Positions 15,130 through 24,169 of a stretch of 64,000 bases of DNA are shown here, piece by piece (within the stretch, counting starts at the first letter, position 1; each line of letters opens with the position of its first letter). The notes beneath the pieces are model-generated. The model saw only the letters and a program-made list of their open reading frames with translations, was not told the DNA's origin and made no database searches. The stretch is from Paraflavitalea sp966211765 (GTDB taxonomy: Bacteria > Bacteroidota > Bacteroidia > Chitinophagales > Chitinophagaceae): contig CBIHOV010000001.1 of assembly GCA_966211765.1 (NCBI GenBank), forward strand, positions 186,001-250,000, read 5' to 3'. A program made the translations under genes and the position numbers.

Positions 15130-17220
15130 TTAATGCAGGGTTAAAACAAAAGCTCCCTGGCTTGTCACAGCATGGCAGGATATACCTAGTTTTTGACAAT
15201 CCTGCTGCCAAGTCCTTGTTTTCCAATAGGTATTGGTGGCATCGATGATCACTGTGCTACAGCTAAAAAGGTTTATAAGTTCCTGTGCGGATACCCTGGC
15301 ATTGCGGGAGAGTATGATAATGTCAATGGGAATCTTTCCGGCTGGTTTAGAATGGGGCAGGACTTTATCGACCAATAAGAGTGAGGTATTGCCAAACCTG
15401 AAAAGGCTGGCCGCCTGGGAGAGCGTAGACAAGTTGTGGGTGGGGGAAATCCGGTGTGCGACCCGGCAAGGCTTTAAATGGAAATTTTCGAGGGTGGGAT
15501 CATTTAAAAGGGTCGAGTCGCCTTTAAATACATATTGCCGGCCCTTGATAAAATCCATGGCCCGATGACGGGGAACGTTGTATATGATGAGCTTTTGCTG
15601 GCGGGCAGCCTGCCAGGAGGAACCAGCATCAACAGCCACCAATAGCCAAAGGGCACCCAAACCTGTGAACAGGCCTGCCTTATTCTTTTGCAATACCCAA
15701 ATGGCGAGGCCGCAGATCATAATGTAGAGTAATATGGCCTGGGGGATGTTGAGCTGTATGTCGTCGATGGAGTTGTAAGGAACCTGGTTGATGGCTTCAA
15801 TAAAGCCGTTGAGGAAGCTGATCAGCCCCTGCAATAACCAGGCAATGGCTTTTGCGGCAGCCGGAATAAAAGCAACAGCGCATAACAGGAGCTCGCCTAC
15901 CAAAATAATACCTGACAGGGGAACTGCTACGAGGTTGGTGAGCAGAAAAAGACCGGGGAACTGGTGAAAGTGGTACATGCTGAGCGGCAAGGTGAGTATT
16001 TGTGCAGCGAGGGTAATGGCTATCAGTTTCCAGACCTGGTTTAAATACTTGTTTTGAATAAAGAGGCAGTGGTAAACAGGCTTCATAAATAAGAGGATGC
16101 TGAAAACGGCGGCATAAGAGAGCTGGAAGCCTATATCCCAGCAATACGCGGGATCATAACACAGTAGCAGGAACGCCGATGCTGCCAGGGAGTTGTAAAT
16201 GGAGGCGGGGTGTCGTAGCTGGTTGCCAATAACGAGGCTGGTAAACATGATGGCTGAACGTAAAACTGAAGGGGATGCACCGGATAAAAAGGCAAACAAC
16301 CAAAGGGCAGCTATAATGATAAGGGGTGCGACCCAGCGATTCCATCGTTTGGGGAACTGATTGCATAACATGATCAATAATGCATAAATGAGGCCAAGGT
16401 GTAAGCCTGAAACTGCGATAACGTGTACTACACCGGTATTAATGTATGATTGTAACAGTTGTTTGTCAAGATCGTCTTTGTAACCTATCAGCAGGGCTTC
16501 TGCTAAACCGGCTTGCTTTTTGTCAGTGATGTTTTCCCGGAGTATATCCAGCAGTTTTTTACGGGTATGGTACAGTACTTTTTTTACGGGGTTAAGTTGC
16601 TTTTTTTCCGCAATTATATAGTCTTGTTTGCGCAGATATACCTGGTGGTAGATGCCTTTGAATGCGCAATACTTTCGGTAATCGAAGGCCTCAGGGTTAC
16701 CTGAGTTCCTGATGGATTCAGGAGTTTTAACAAACATTAATTGATGACCATAAGCCAATGGGGGCCTGATACTGTCTTTGGGAAAGTACAGAAGGAGCCT
16801 GCCTTTTACCTTTTGTACATGTATTCCTTTTATTACGGCCTGTATTTCTGCGGTGGTGGAGTATGAATTTGTTTTTTCGGAGAGGGATTCCTGTATGGTG
16901 ACCAGGATGGTATCGCCGGTCGCATAATATGGAGGGAACCACTGTTGTTGATGCCTGATGTCCTTATAATATACCAATAGCAATCCGGTAGCAAAGAGGA
17001 GTCCATTAAGGAGTAATCCGTTGGTGGGGCGAAACCTGAATTTTGTGGAAAGGGGGAGACGGGAGAACAGCAGCAGGCCTGAACTGCAGGCGATCGCAAC
17101 TATCCAGCCTGTATTGACAGGGAGGCTACAATACGATTGAATGAGGATACCAAGAAGGAGGGGTGGGATAAAACGTAAAAAAGGTGCTTCTTTCCAGTCA
17201 ATTAATCCGGTCGAACGCAT
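15130..17220 (-). CDS. comEC: ComEC/Rec2 family DNA-uptake channel protein
   Basis: Inner-membrane competence protein that moves single-stranded DNA into the cytoplasm. The 696 residues show N-terminal helices and a DUF4131 region (~10-190), then the Competence domain (~225-500) with GYKDDLDKQLLQSYINTGVV and HVIAVSGLHLGLIYALL. The C-terminal ~180 residues correspond to the metallo-beta-lactamase-like domain, but I see no HxHxDH zinc motif, so the nuclease function appears lost. This short form is common in Bacteroidota. The gene lies upstream of purH on the same strand. Natural transformability cannot be judged from this gene alone. Confidence 0.92.
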   Translation of the reverse strand: MRSTGLIDWKEAPFLRFIPPLLLGILIQSYCSLPVNTGWIVAIACSSGLLLFSRLPLSTKFRFRPTNGLLLNGLLFATGLLLVYYKDIRHQQQWFPPYYATGDTILVTIQESLSEKTNSYSTTAEIQAVIKGIHVQKVKGRLLLYFPKDSIRPPLAYGHQLMFVKTPESIRNSGNPEAFDYRKYCAFKGIYHQVYLRKQDYIIAEKKQLNPVKKVLYHTRKKLLDILRENITDKKQAGLAEALLIGYKDDLDKQLLQSYINTGVVHVIAVSGLHLGLIYALLIMLCNQFPKRWNRWVAPLIIIAALWLFAFLSGASPSVLRSAIMFTSLVIGNQLRHPASIYNSLAASAFLLLCYDPAYCWDIGFQLSYAAVFSILLFMKPVYHCLFIQNKYLNQVWKLIAITLAAQILTLPLSMYHFHQFPGLFLLTNLVAVPLSGIILVGELLLCAVAFIPAAAKAIAWLLQGLISFLNGFIEAINQVPYNSIDDIQLNIPQAILLYIMICGLAIWVLQKNKAGLFTGLGALWLLVAVDAGSSWQAARQQKLIIYNVPRHRAMDFIKGRQYVFKGDSTLLNDPTLENFHLKPCRVAHRISPTHNLSTLSQAASLFRFGNTSLLLVDKVLPHSKPAGKIPIDIIILSRNARVSAQELINLFSCSTVIIDATNTYWKTRTWQQDCQKLGISCHAVTSQGAFVLTLH

Positions 17221-17824
17221 AATAAAAAAGACAAATCTCAGTTAAGAAAAAGGCGAGAAAGCCAGCGTAGTATTGAATCAAGAGAAGAAAGAAGCACCAC
17301 TTCCACCAAGCCCAGGAAGAAAAAAAAGGATAAGGTAATAATGGTAATGGGAAATTAGGTAGATGCGGTGCTTTAAGTCAAATTTGAAAAGATCAGAATA
17401 AAATTTCCTCAAGTTATTTGCGTGAACAAAGGCCTTGAGGAAATCTGTCGGCTGGCTTTCACAGGAGTATTGGATTTTGAAAAACGGGATGATAGCAACT
17501 CTCCAGTATCTAATTTCAGACAAAATTCTAAGGTACCCATACAAAGGGCTACATATTAATGACGGGATTTTAAACAGTTGAATAGCGGGTGAGATACCCC
17601 CGTTTTTTTACGGGGTCGAAGGCCCATCTTTTAGCGGTTTTATGACTGTTTAATTAACGGTTTTTTTACGATGTTTTTCACGTGACTCCTTGAAATACTT
17701 CACTTTACAAATAATACTAATTTGTAATTATTTGGCTAACACTCTATTGTAGCCGAAGTTCTACGAAAAGGCTGGTTAATTTTACATCGTTATCAAAATC
17801 ATTCATGTTTAAATCCCCCAAGCA
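17221..17824. other. Intergenic region without a convincing gene
   Basis: A 604-bp AT-rich gap between divergent comEC and the gene at 17825. It holds an 11-bp inverted repeat (17403-17444) and a 6-bp hairpin with an all-T loop (CCCCGT 17598-17603, ACGGGG 17610-17615). A minus-strand frame of 88 codons (17278-17544) is open but has unremarkable codon use, so I do not call it. A one-mismatch -7 box (TAATTTTA) occurs near 17777. Confidence 0.6.
17403..17444. repeat. 11-bp inverted repeat
   Basis: ATTTCCTCAAG (17403-17413) and CTTGAGGAAAT (17434-17444) are perfect reverse complements separated by 20 bp. There is no T-tract typical of a terminator. It could fold as RNA or bind a dimeric protein. 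Confidence 0.5.
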
Positions 17825-18328
17825 ATGACAACTATTCAAAAAAAATCTTTAAAGGTAGGTCGCTACGTAGACACCAAGCATGTAGATACTGTAATCCGCA
17901 ATTACAAAAGAGAGAGGTGGGTGCACAATTCTGAGCACATTGGCAAGGAAGACTCGTTAAGCGTATGGTACAGTGTAGAAGAACTGGAAGAATTCATTCA
18001 AAAAATAAAGAACCACGGCGGCGACGGCGTTAAGATGTGTTTTGGCGCTTATTCTGAGGATTTCGACGTTAAGCCTGATTACAACAACCGTCAGACCATT
18101 GTAATGGTAGCTACCCGGAGCAAAGAATCTGAAACAGGTATTGCCAACAAAGACCTGTACATCAACCCAGGCCAGATCCTGGCTTATAATATAGGCACCA
18201 TTTGTCCTCCCACTTGTAGCTCAGGTGGTACCAACAAACCTTCTGGTCCTGGCGATAACTCAGATGACTGGGGCGGCATTGGCGTAACGATCGTTGACCG
18301 TGGTCCTAAAGGATTTACCGTTGTATAA
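17825..18328 (+). CDS. Conserved-looking hypothetical protein
   Basis: A 167-residue soluble protein of unknown function, beginning MTTIQKKSLKVGRYVDTKHV. The first ~110 residues are mixed alpha/beta with a charged helix (YSVEELEEFIQKIKNHGGDG) and a beta-rich part ending IVMVATRSK. The tail (~145-167) is Gly/Asp/Pro-rich, after a CPPTC motif near 137-141. There is no signal peptide or membrane segment. I have an impression of similar proteins in Chitinophagaceae, unverified. It ends in a strong terminator at 18345, so it is probably transcribed alone, although it sits beside a membrane protein and a two-component pair. Confidence 0.75.
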   Translation: MTTIQKKSLKVGRYVDTKHVDTVIRNYKRERWVHNSEHIGKEDSLSVWYSVEELEEFIQKIKNHGGDGVKMCFGAYSEDFDVKPDYNNRQTIVMVATRSKESETGIANKDLYINPGQILAYNIGTICPPTCSSGGTNKPSGPGDNSDDWGGIGVTIVDRGPKGFTVV

Positions 18329-18344
18329 TCAACTTTTTACCAGG

Positions 18345-18381
18345 AAAACCTCTGTTGACCCCCAACAGGGGTTTTCTTTTT
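18345..18381 (+). terminator. Strong intrinsic terminator
   Basis: AAAACCTCTGTTG (18345-18357) pairs with CAACAGGGGTTTT (18363-18375), 13 bp with one G-U pair and a 5-nt loop, then CTTTTTC. It lies 17 bp after the stop at 18328. It also overlaps the upstream part of the next open frame, showing that frame starts later, at 18418. Confidence 0.9.
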
Positions 18382-18417
18382 CAGGGAAGCGCCCGAAAAT
18401 ATATATATTGGGGAGCC

Positions 18418-19062
18418 ATGAATATCCCCGGCCATATATACATTGAATTGATCAGCCTGCTTGCTTCTATTACGCTTTTTTTTCGCAAGGGAATACCCTT
18501 ATACCTGAAGCTTTTTACTCCATTCCTGATGATGACATTAACTGTAGAGATGGTTGGTTGGAAGATGGATAAAGAAGGGAAAGACGCTTCATTGCTTATG
18601 TTTCTTTTTACGGTCCTTGAATTTGTATTTTATTTCTACGTCTTCTACAACATTATCAAAACGGCCGGGGCAAGGAAAGTGATATTCTTTTTGCTGTTCA
18701 TTTATCCTGTACTGTCGCTACTTAATATTTTCTTTGTACAGGTGAATGTTTTTCCTTCTACTACGTATTCACTGGGCTGCCTGCTGACCGTGGGTATATG
18801 CATCTATTATTTTTATGAGTTGTTCCATTTGCCCAGCTCTGTGAACCTGTTGCGGGAGCCTGCCTTCTGGTTGTGCACAGGTTTGATGTTTTATTACATT
18901 TGTAGTTTTCCGTTGTTTGGCCTTTACAGCCTTTTGTATTCGACATCGAACATTATATTGGAGAACATTTCGACTATTTTAATGGTGATGAACGCATTGC
19001 TGTATACTCTTTTTACGGTAGCTTTTCTGTGCGGTTTACGCATGCGGAAGGCGCATAATTGA
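18418..19062 (+). CDS. Multi-pass membrane protein, function unknown
   Basis: A 214-residue integral membrane protein with about six to seven transmembrane helices and short loops; it starts MNIPGHIYIELISLLASI. The open frame reaches back to 18355, but those codons lie inside the terminator, so the ATG at 18418 is preferred. No enzymatic motif is seen. It lies 92 bp before a histidine kinase that has only one membrane helix and no large sensor domain. A role as the membrane sensory partner of that kinase is plausible but is inference from position only. Confidence 0.78.
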   Translation: MNIPGHIYIELISLLASITLFFRKGIPLYLKLFTPFLMMTLTVEMVGWKMDKEGKDASLLMFLFTVLEFVFYFYVFYNIIKTAGARKVIFFLLFIYPVLSLLNIFFVQVNVFPSTTYSLGCLLTVGICIYYFYELFHLPSSVNLLREPAFWLCTGLMFYYICSFPLFGLYSLLYSTSNIILENISTILMVMNALLYTLFTVAFLCGLRMRKAHN

Positions 19063-19154
19063 ATAAGGGCTTTTTATTAAAAGTTACCGGGGAGATTTAT
19101 TTTGTAAATTGCCACTTGCCTCACCTTCACTTGTACTGTTAATAGCCATACTGC

Positions 19155-19964
19155 ATGAATAATCAGGGTCAGGAAATTTATATTGTCATAATTATCGGTG
19201 GAATTTTGTCTATCGCAGTGGTGACATTTATCGTGATCACGGTATTGCAATACCAACGCAGGCAGCACCGTCATGAGCGGGAATTGACCCGGATGAAGGA
19301 CCAGTACGAGCAGGAAGTACTGCGCTCTCAACTGGAGATACAGGAGGAAACCTTCAAAATGATCGGGCAGGAGCTACATGATAATATTGGGCAGGTATTG
19401 TCGGTTGTAAAGCTGTCATTGGCCATATTGCCCATTGATAAAACGCATGAAGCCTATGAGCCAATTCTTAACTCCCGTCAAATATTGAATAAGGCGGCCC
19501 TGGATCTTTCCGATCTTACCAAGAGCCTGCACAGCGATCGCATTGCTCAGATAGGGCTGGTGGAAGCCATCCGGTTTGAGATGGAAAGTGTGCGTAAAAG
19601 CGGATTGATGGAAGTGGATTTCGAAGTGGATGGTTTTGAGCATCATTTTGATGGTCAAAAGTCAATATTCCTGTTCCGGATGTTCCAGGAGATGCTGAAC
19701 AATATCCTGAAGCATTCGAAGGCCAGCCGGGTGAATGTGAACCTGGTATTTTCGAATGATGACAAATTTGTGTTAATCCTGGCGGATAATGGCGTAGGTT
19801 TTGATGTGGAAGCCAAGAGAAATTCTGTGTCTTCCTCTTCCGGTGTTGGATTAAAGAGTATCTTCAATAGGGCAAAGTTGATCGGTGCTGATCTGGATAT
19901 GAAAAGTATTCCCGGGAAGGGCACTACAGTAACGATTCAATTATCTTTGCCACAAGAAAGTTAA
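19155..19964 (+). CDS. Sensor histidine kinase, HisKA_3 type
   Basis: Two-component kinase of 269 residues. One transmembrane helix (~9-30) is followed by a coiled segment and the HisKA_3 dimerisation box GQELHDNIGQVLS with phospho-acceptor H75. The HATPase domain covers ~165-268 with LADNGVGFDVE (G1 box) and KGTTVTIQLSLP at the end. There is no PAS, GAF or other sensor domain, so input must come through the membrane helix or a partner such as the preceding multi-TM protein. The LuxR-type response regulator begins 11 bp after the stop and is its evident partner. Confidence 0.95.
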   Translation: MNNQGQEIYIVIIIGGILSIAVVTFIVITVLQYQRRQHRHERELTRMKDQYEQEVLRSQLEIQEETFKMIGQELHDNIGQVLSVVKLSLAILPIDKTHEAYEPILNSRQILNKAALDLSDLTKSLHSDRIAQIGLVEAIRFEMESVRKSGLMEVDFEVDGFEHHFDGQKSIFLFRMFQEMLNNILKHSKASRVNVNLVFSNDDKFVLILADNGVGFDVEAKRNSVSSSSGVGLKSIFNRAKLIGADLDMKSIPGKGTTVTIQLSLPQES

Positions 19965-19975
19965 GCACTCTCCGA

Positions 19976-20632
19976 ATGACAGTTGGAAAACAAATACAAG
20001 TAGCGGTTGCTGATGATCATACACTGATGCGCAAAGCATTGGCAAGGTTGATCAGCACTTTTGAGAATTATAGCATTTTATTCGAGGCGGATAATGGGTC
20101 GGATGTAAAGGACAAGATCGGCCGGCATATTATACCGGACATCCTTCTACTGGATGTGAATATGCCTGGTATGGATGGCTATGAAACGGTGAAATGGTTG
20201 TTCAAAAATCACCCGCATATCAAGGTACTCGCTTTGTCGATGTCGAGCGATGAGAGTACGATCATCCGTATGCTCAGGCTGGGCGCCAAGGGTTATATCA
20301 TGAAGAATACGGAGCCTGAGGAGTTGAAAATGGCGCTGGATTCGGTGATGGAAAAGAACTTTTATCTATCAGAATATATTTCCGGCAAGATCATCAGCGG
20401 GCTTCATAAGGATATTGACCAGCCCGATGAACCGGTATCGATGACGGAAAAAGAAAAGGAATTTCTCCAATGGGTATGTTCTGAACTTACTTATAAGGAC
20501 ATTGCCGCCAAAATGTTTGTAAGTCCCCGCACGGTGGATGATTACCGCAATTCCCTCTTCGAAAAGCTCAAGGTCAAGACCAGGGTAGGCCTGGTATTGT
20601 ATGCCATCCGCCATGGGATGGTAGAAGCCTGA
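19976..20632 (+). CDS. LuxR/NarL-type response regulator
   Basis: DNA-binding response regulator of 218 residues. The receiver domain (~7-125) has the acidic pair at D13-D14, phospho-acceptor D60 in ILLLDVNMPGMDG, and a switch region through LSMSS. The C-terminal GerE/LuxR helix-turn-helix (~150-213) reads MTEKEKEFLQWVCSELTYKD and MFVSPRTVDDYRNSLFEKL. It follows the kinase by 11 bp. Targets are unknown. Its stop lies 8 bp from the stop of the convergent dinB-like gene with no separating terminator visible. Confidence 0.95.
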   Translation: MTVGKQIQVAVADDHTLMRKALARLISTFENYSILFEADNGSDVKDKIGRHIIPDILLLDVNMPGMDGYETVKWLFKNHPHIKVLALSMSSDESTIIRMLRLGAKGYIMKNTEPEELKMALDSVMEKNFYLSEYISGKIISGLHKDIDQPDEPVSMTEKEKEFLQWVCSELTYKDIAAKMFVSPRTVDDYRNSLFEKLKVKTRVGLVLYAIRHGMVEA

Positions 20633-20640
20633 GCAGGGTC

Positions 20641-21111
20641 TTAATCCAGTAATTTTTTAACGTAGGCTATTTGCCCAACGTGGTAAATATTATGCTGTAT
20701 GAGACCATGCAGCATATAACCCACGTTGTATTTTCGTTTGCTGACGGGTGTGGCCAGGAAGTCGTCGTTTTTTGATCTCAGCAGCTCTATAATGCGCTTG
20801 TGGGTGGCTTTAAACTCCTTTACGCCGTTTTTCCAGGTATGAATGGTTGGGTCTATTTCGCGCCAGTCAAGCGCTTCGTAATAGGTGATCCCTTTTGCCG
20901 GGTCCTCTTCAAGGGTACTTTGGATAAACTGTGCCCAGGCAATCATGTGGTAAAGTAGCTCAATGAGGGCATGGCCTTTTTCGTCGGGATTGACAAAAAC
21001 AGTGGTAGGATCTACTTCGTCCAATATGGGATATAAAGGGCGACCATACCATGGCTCGCCATCGAGTGACTCCTGTAAGGTGGTAATGATGTACTGTACC
21101 TCTTTATTCAT
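20641..21111 (-). CDS. DinB family protein
   Basis: A 156-residue four-helix-bundle protein of the DinB/YfiT superfamily, likely metal-binding. Candidate ligands are the histidines in YHMIAWAQF (~52), HKRIIELL (~108) and HNIYHVGQIAYVKKL near the C-terminus, which is the usual DinB triad layout. Family members include thiol-dependent transferases and damage-inducible proteins, but no specific reaction can be assigned. An exact -7 box lies only ~15 bp upstream of the ATG (21126-21133), so it has its own promoter and a very short leader. Confidence 0.88.
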   Translation of the reverse strand: MNKEVQYIITTLQESLDGEPWYGRPLYPILDEVDPTTVFVNPDEKGHALIELLYHMIAWAQFIQSTLEEDPAKGITYYEALDWREIDPTIHTWKNGVKEFKATHKRIIELLRSKNDDFLATPVSKRKYNVGYMLHGLIQHNIYHVGQIAYVKKLLD

Positions 21112-21125
21112 GATACTTGTTTAGG

Positions 21126-21133
21126 CAAAGTTA
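21126..21133 (-). promoter_or_regulatory. -7 promoter box for the DinB gene
   Basis: The minus strand reads TAACTTTG, an exact TAnnTTTG match, 15 bp before the ATG at 21111. It lies between the carB terminator and the DinB gene, which fits independent transcription. Confidence 0.5.
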
Positions 21134-21158
21134 CCAGACCTAAAAAAACATGCCATAA

Positions 21159-21190
21159 AAAAGAGGATATCTTTTAGGATATCCTCTTTT
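21159..21190 (-). terminator. Intrinsic terminator after carB
   Basis: AAAAGAGGATATC (21159-21171) and GATATCCTCTTTT (21178-21190) form a perfect 13-bp stem with a 6-nt loop. On the minus strand it is followed by TT, with the stem itself ending in T's. It lies 20 bp past the carB stop. Confidence 0.88.
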
Positions 21191-21210
21191 GTCATATTAT
21201 TTAACCAAGG

Positions 21211-24033
21211 TTATTTGCTCAGGTACATGCTCCTGTCTTTATAAAGCTGGCGGAAGTAAGGATCGCGCAAGTCTTTAATAAAGCGGATGGCCTCACCGGT
21301 TGATTTCATTTCGGGGCCTAATTCCTTGTTTACGCCGGGGAATTTCTCAAAGCTGAATACGGGTTCTTTGATCGCATATCCTTTCAGGCGTTTTACTACT
21401 TTCAGATCGCGCACTTTTTGCTGTCCCAGCATTACTTTGGTAGCAATGTTGAGGTAAGGGATCTGGTAGGCTTTGGCGATGAATGGTGTGGTCCTGGAGG
21501 CCCGTGGATTGGCTTCGATCACATACACTTTACCATCCTTGATGGCAAACTGGATGTTGATGAGACCCTTGATATTGAGCTTTAAGGCGATCTTCTTCGC
21601 ATATTCTTCCATGGTTTCCACGATCAGGGGAGAGAGGTTGAACTGTGGCAGTACGGCATTGCTGTCGCCGCTATGGATACCTGCGGGTTCAATGTGCTCC
21701 ATGAGGCCCATGATGTGTACGTGTTCTCCATCGCAGATGGCATCGATCTCTGCTTCCTGACAACGATCGAGGAAGTGATCGATGAGGATCTTGTTACCGG
21801 GAATATGTTTGAGCAGGCTTACAACTGCGCTTTCAACTTCGTCATCGTTGATCACGATACGCATTCTTTGTCCGCCCAATACATAGCTGGGGCGAACGAG
21901 AACGGGATAGCCTACTTTATTGGCAACTTCCACGGCCTCATCTACATCGTAGGCGGTGCCGTAATCGGGGTAAGGTATTTTGAGCTCCTTCAGCAGGTCG
22001 CTAAAGCGGCCGCGGTCTTCGGCAATGTCCATGCTGTCGAAAGAAGTACCAATGATCTTAATGCCTTTTGCATGTAAACGTTCGGCGAGTTTGAGGGCTG
22101 TTTGACCACCCAGCTGAACGATCACGCCTTCGGGCTTTTCCAGTTCAATGATCTCCCAGAGGTGTTCCCAGAATACAGGCTCGAAGTATAATTTATCGGC
22201 CATGTCGAAATCGGTGGAAACGGTCTCGGGGTTACAGTTGATCATGATGGCCTCATAGCCGCATTCTTTCAGGGCGAGCAAACCATGTACGCAACAGTAG
22301 TCGAATTCAATGCCCTGACCGATGCGGTTGGGGCCTGATCCGAGTACTATTACTTTCTTCTTATTGCTGGATTTGCTTTCGTTGGCATTGCCTGTTTCGA
22401 AAGTGGAATAGAAATACGGAGTTTTAGCTTCAAACTCGGCACTGCAGGTATCCACCATTTTGAATACGCGGGTGATACCGGCAGCTTTTCTTTTCTCATA
22501 GATGGCGTCATCGGTACCATCCTGCATGATCAAAGAAATTTGCTGGTCACTGAAGCCGAGGAATTTGGCTTGTTTCAGTAATTCATCGGGCAGGGTTGCC
22601 ATTTTGAATTTAGCGATCTCCTTTTCCAGGTTCACGATCTTCTGGATCTCGTTCACAAACCAACGGTCGATGCCAGTGGCCTTGGAAATGGTGCCTACGG
22701 ATACACCGAGGGTGAGGGCATCCTTAATACGGAAGATGCGGTCCCATTTTGGTATTTTGATGTATTCGATGAGTTCTTCGGCGTGCATACGGCTGTGGCC
22801 GTAATAACCGAGACCCACGGCATTGTTCTCCAGGCTTTGGCAGGCCTTCTGGATGGCTTCTGTAAAGCTTCTTCCGATGGCCATCACTTCTCCTACGCTC
22901 TTCATCTGAAGACCGAGGGTATCGTTGGCGCCTTTGAACTTATCGAAGTTCCAACGGGGCATTTTAACGATCACATAATCGAGTGCAGGCTCAAAGTAGG
23001 CTGAGGTGGTTTGGGTGATCTGGTTCTTCAGTTCATCCAGGTTGTAACCAATGGCCAGTTTGGCTGCTATTTTGGCAATGGGGTAACCGGTTGCTTTGGA
23101 AGCGAGGGCAGAAGAACGGCTTACGCGGGGGTTGATCTCTACGGCGATCAGCTCTTCTGTTGCCGGATTGAGGGCAAACTGTACGTTACAACCACCGGCG
23201 AAATTGCCAAGGCTGCGCATCATGAGGATGGCTTTGTCGCGCATTTCCTGGAAAGCGGTATCGCTCAGGGTCATGGCGGGGGCCACGGTAATGGAGTCGC
23301 CTGTATGTACACCCATGGGGTCTACATTCTCTACCGTACAAATGATGGTTACGTTGTCGTTCTTATCACGCAGTAGCTCGAGTTCGTATTCTTTCCATCC
23401 GAGTACAGCTTTTTCCACCAGTACTTCGTGGATGGGGGAGGCTTTAAGGCCTCTGTCGAGGGCTGCTTCCAGTTCGGATTTGTCATGCACAAAACCACCG
23501 CCAGTACCACCGAGGGTAAAGGAAGGGCGAATTACGAGGGGGAACCCGATTGCCTGGGCAAACTCTTTTCCTTCGAGAAGGGAATTGGCTACCCTGGAAG
23601 GTGCTACGGGCATGCCGATCTTCACCATGAGCTGGCGGAATTTCTCCCGGTCTTCTGCGGTATCGATGGCTTCGATATCCACGCCGATCATACGCACGTG
23701 GTATTTTTCCCAAACGCCGAGTTCGGCAGCTTCTTTGGCCAGGTTGAGGGCTGTTTGGCCACCCATGGTAGGCAACACAGCATCGATCTGGTTTTCATCC
23801 AGGATCTGCTCAATACTTTCTACTGTTAAGGGCAGCAGGTACACTTTATCGGCCATCATGGGATCGGTCATGATGGTAGCCGGATTACTGTTGATGAGGA
23901 TCACTTTGATCCCTTCTTCCCGCAGGCTGCGGGCAGCCTGGGAGCCTGAATAATCAAATTCACAAGCTTGTCCGATGATAATGGGGCCTGAACCGATGAT
24001 AAGTACTGACTTGATCGAGGTGTCTTTGGGCAT
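21211..24033 (-). CDS. carB: Carbamoyl-phosphate synthase large subunit
   Basis: Makes carbamoyl phosphate for arginine and pyrimidine synthesis, using ammonia from the CarA subunit. The 940 residues contain two ATP-grasp halves: VLIIGSGPIIIGQACEFDYS at the start and the matching VIVLGSGPNRIGQGIEFDY near 570. The half-site MPTMGGQTALNLA and its partner VQLGGQTALKLAERL are also clear. The protein ends near the last ATP-grasp/MGS boundary, shorter than the E. coli enzyme (~1070), so the allosteric MGS-like domain seems reduced or absent, a form I associate with Bacteroidota. carA is not in the window. It has an exact -7 box and its own terminator. Confidence 0.97.
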   Translation of the reverse strand: MPKDTSIKSVLIIGSGPIIIGQACEFDYSGSQAARSLREEGIKVILINSNPATIMTDPMMADKVYLLPLTVESIEQILDENQIDAVLPTMGGQTALNLAKEAAELGVWEKYHVRMIGVDIEAIDTAEDREKFRQLMVKIGMPVAPSRVANSLLEGKEFAQAIGFPLVIRPSFTLGGTGGGFVHDKSELEAALDRGLKASPIHEVLVEKAVLGWKEYELELLRDKNDNVTIICTVENVDPMGVHTGDSITVAPAMTLSDTAFQEMRDKAILMMRSLGNFAGGCNVQFALNPATEELIAVEINPRVSRSSALASKATGYPIAKIAAKLAIGYNLDELKNQITQTTSAYFEPALDYVIVKMPRWNFDKFKGANDTLGLQMKSVGEVMAIGRSFTEAIQKACQSLENNAVGLGYYGHSRMHAEELIEYIKIPKWDRIFRIKDALTLGVSVGTISKATGIDRWFVNEIQKIVNLEKEIAKFKMATLPDELLKQAKFLGFSDQQISLIMQDGTDDAIYEKRKAAGITRVFKMVDTCSAEFEAKTPYFYSTFETGNANESKSSNKKKVIVLGSGPNRIGQGIEFDYCCVHGLLALKECGYEAIMINCNPETVSTDFDMADKLYFEPVFWEHLWEIIELEKPEGVIVQLGGQTALKLAERLHAKGIKIIGTSFDSMDIAEDRGRFSDLLKELKIPYPDYGTAYDVDEAVEVANKVGYPVLVRPSYVLGGQRMRIVINDDEVESAVVSLLKHIPGNKILIDHFLDRCQEAEIDAICDGEHVHIMGLMEHIEPAGIHSGDSNAVLPQFNLSPLIVETMEEYAKKIALKLNIKGLINIQFAIKDGKVYVIEANPRASRTTPFIAKAYQIPYLNIATKVMLGQQKVRDLKVVKRLKGYAIKEPVFSFEKFPGVNKELGPEMKSTGEAIRFIKDLRDPYFRQLYKDRSMYLSK

Positions 24034-24100
24034 CTTCTTTTACGCTGTTTTTTAACTTTTTTGAATGAAATCCCGGGTCATGCCGGCGGGATAAATTGCG

Positions 24101-24108
24101 CAAAAGTA
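24101..24108 (-). promoter_or_regulatory. -7 promoter box for carB
   Basis: The minus strand reads TACTTTTG, an exact TAnnTTTG match, giving a leader of about 60 nt before the ATG at 24033. It is adjacent to the phased arrays that start at 24170. Confidence 0.5.
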
Positions 24109-24169
24109 AGGGGATGGGGGGAATAATGCGGATTATTTTTTGATTCATAGCAAAGATGACGGGGAAAGG

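Noticed and set aside
17278..17544. 88-codon minus-strand frame
   Set aside because: No signal, motif or promoter; crosses the 11-bp inverted repeat; ending in Gly/Ser-rich residues is not enough to call a gene.
18355..18417. Longer N-terminus for the multi-TM protein
   Set aside because: These codons lie in a strong terminator; the ATG at 18418 is the better start.
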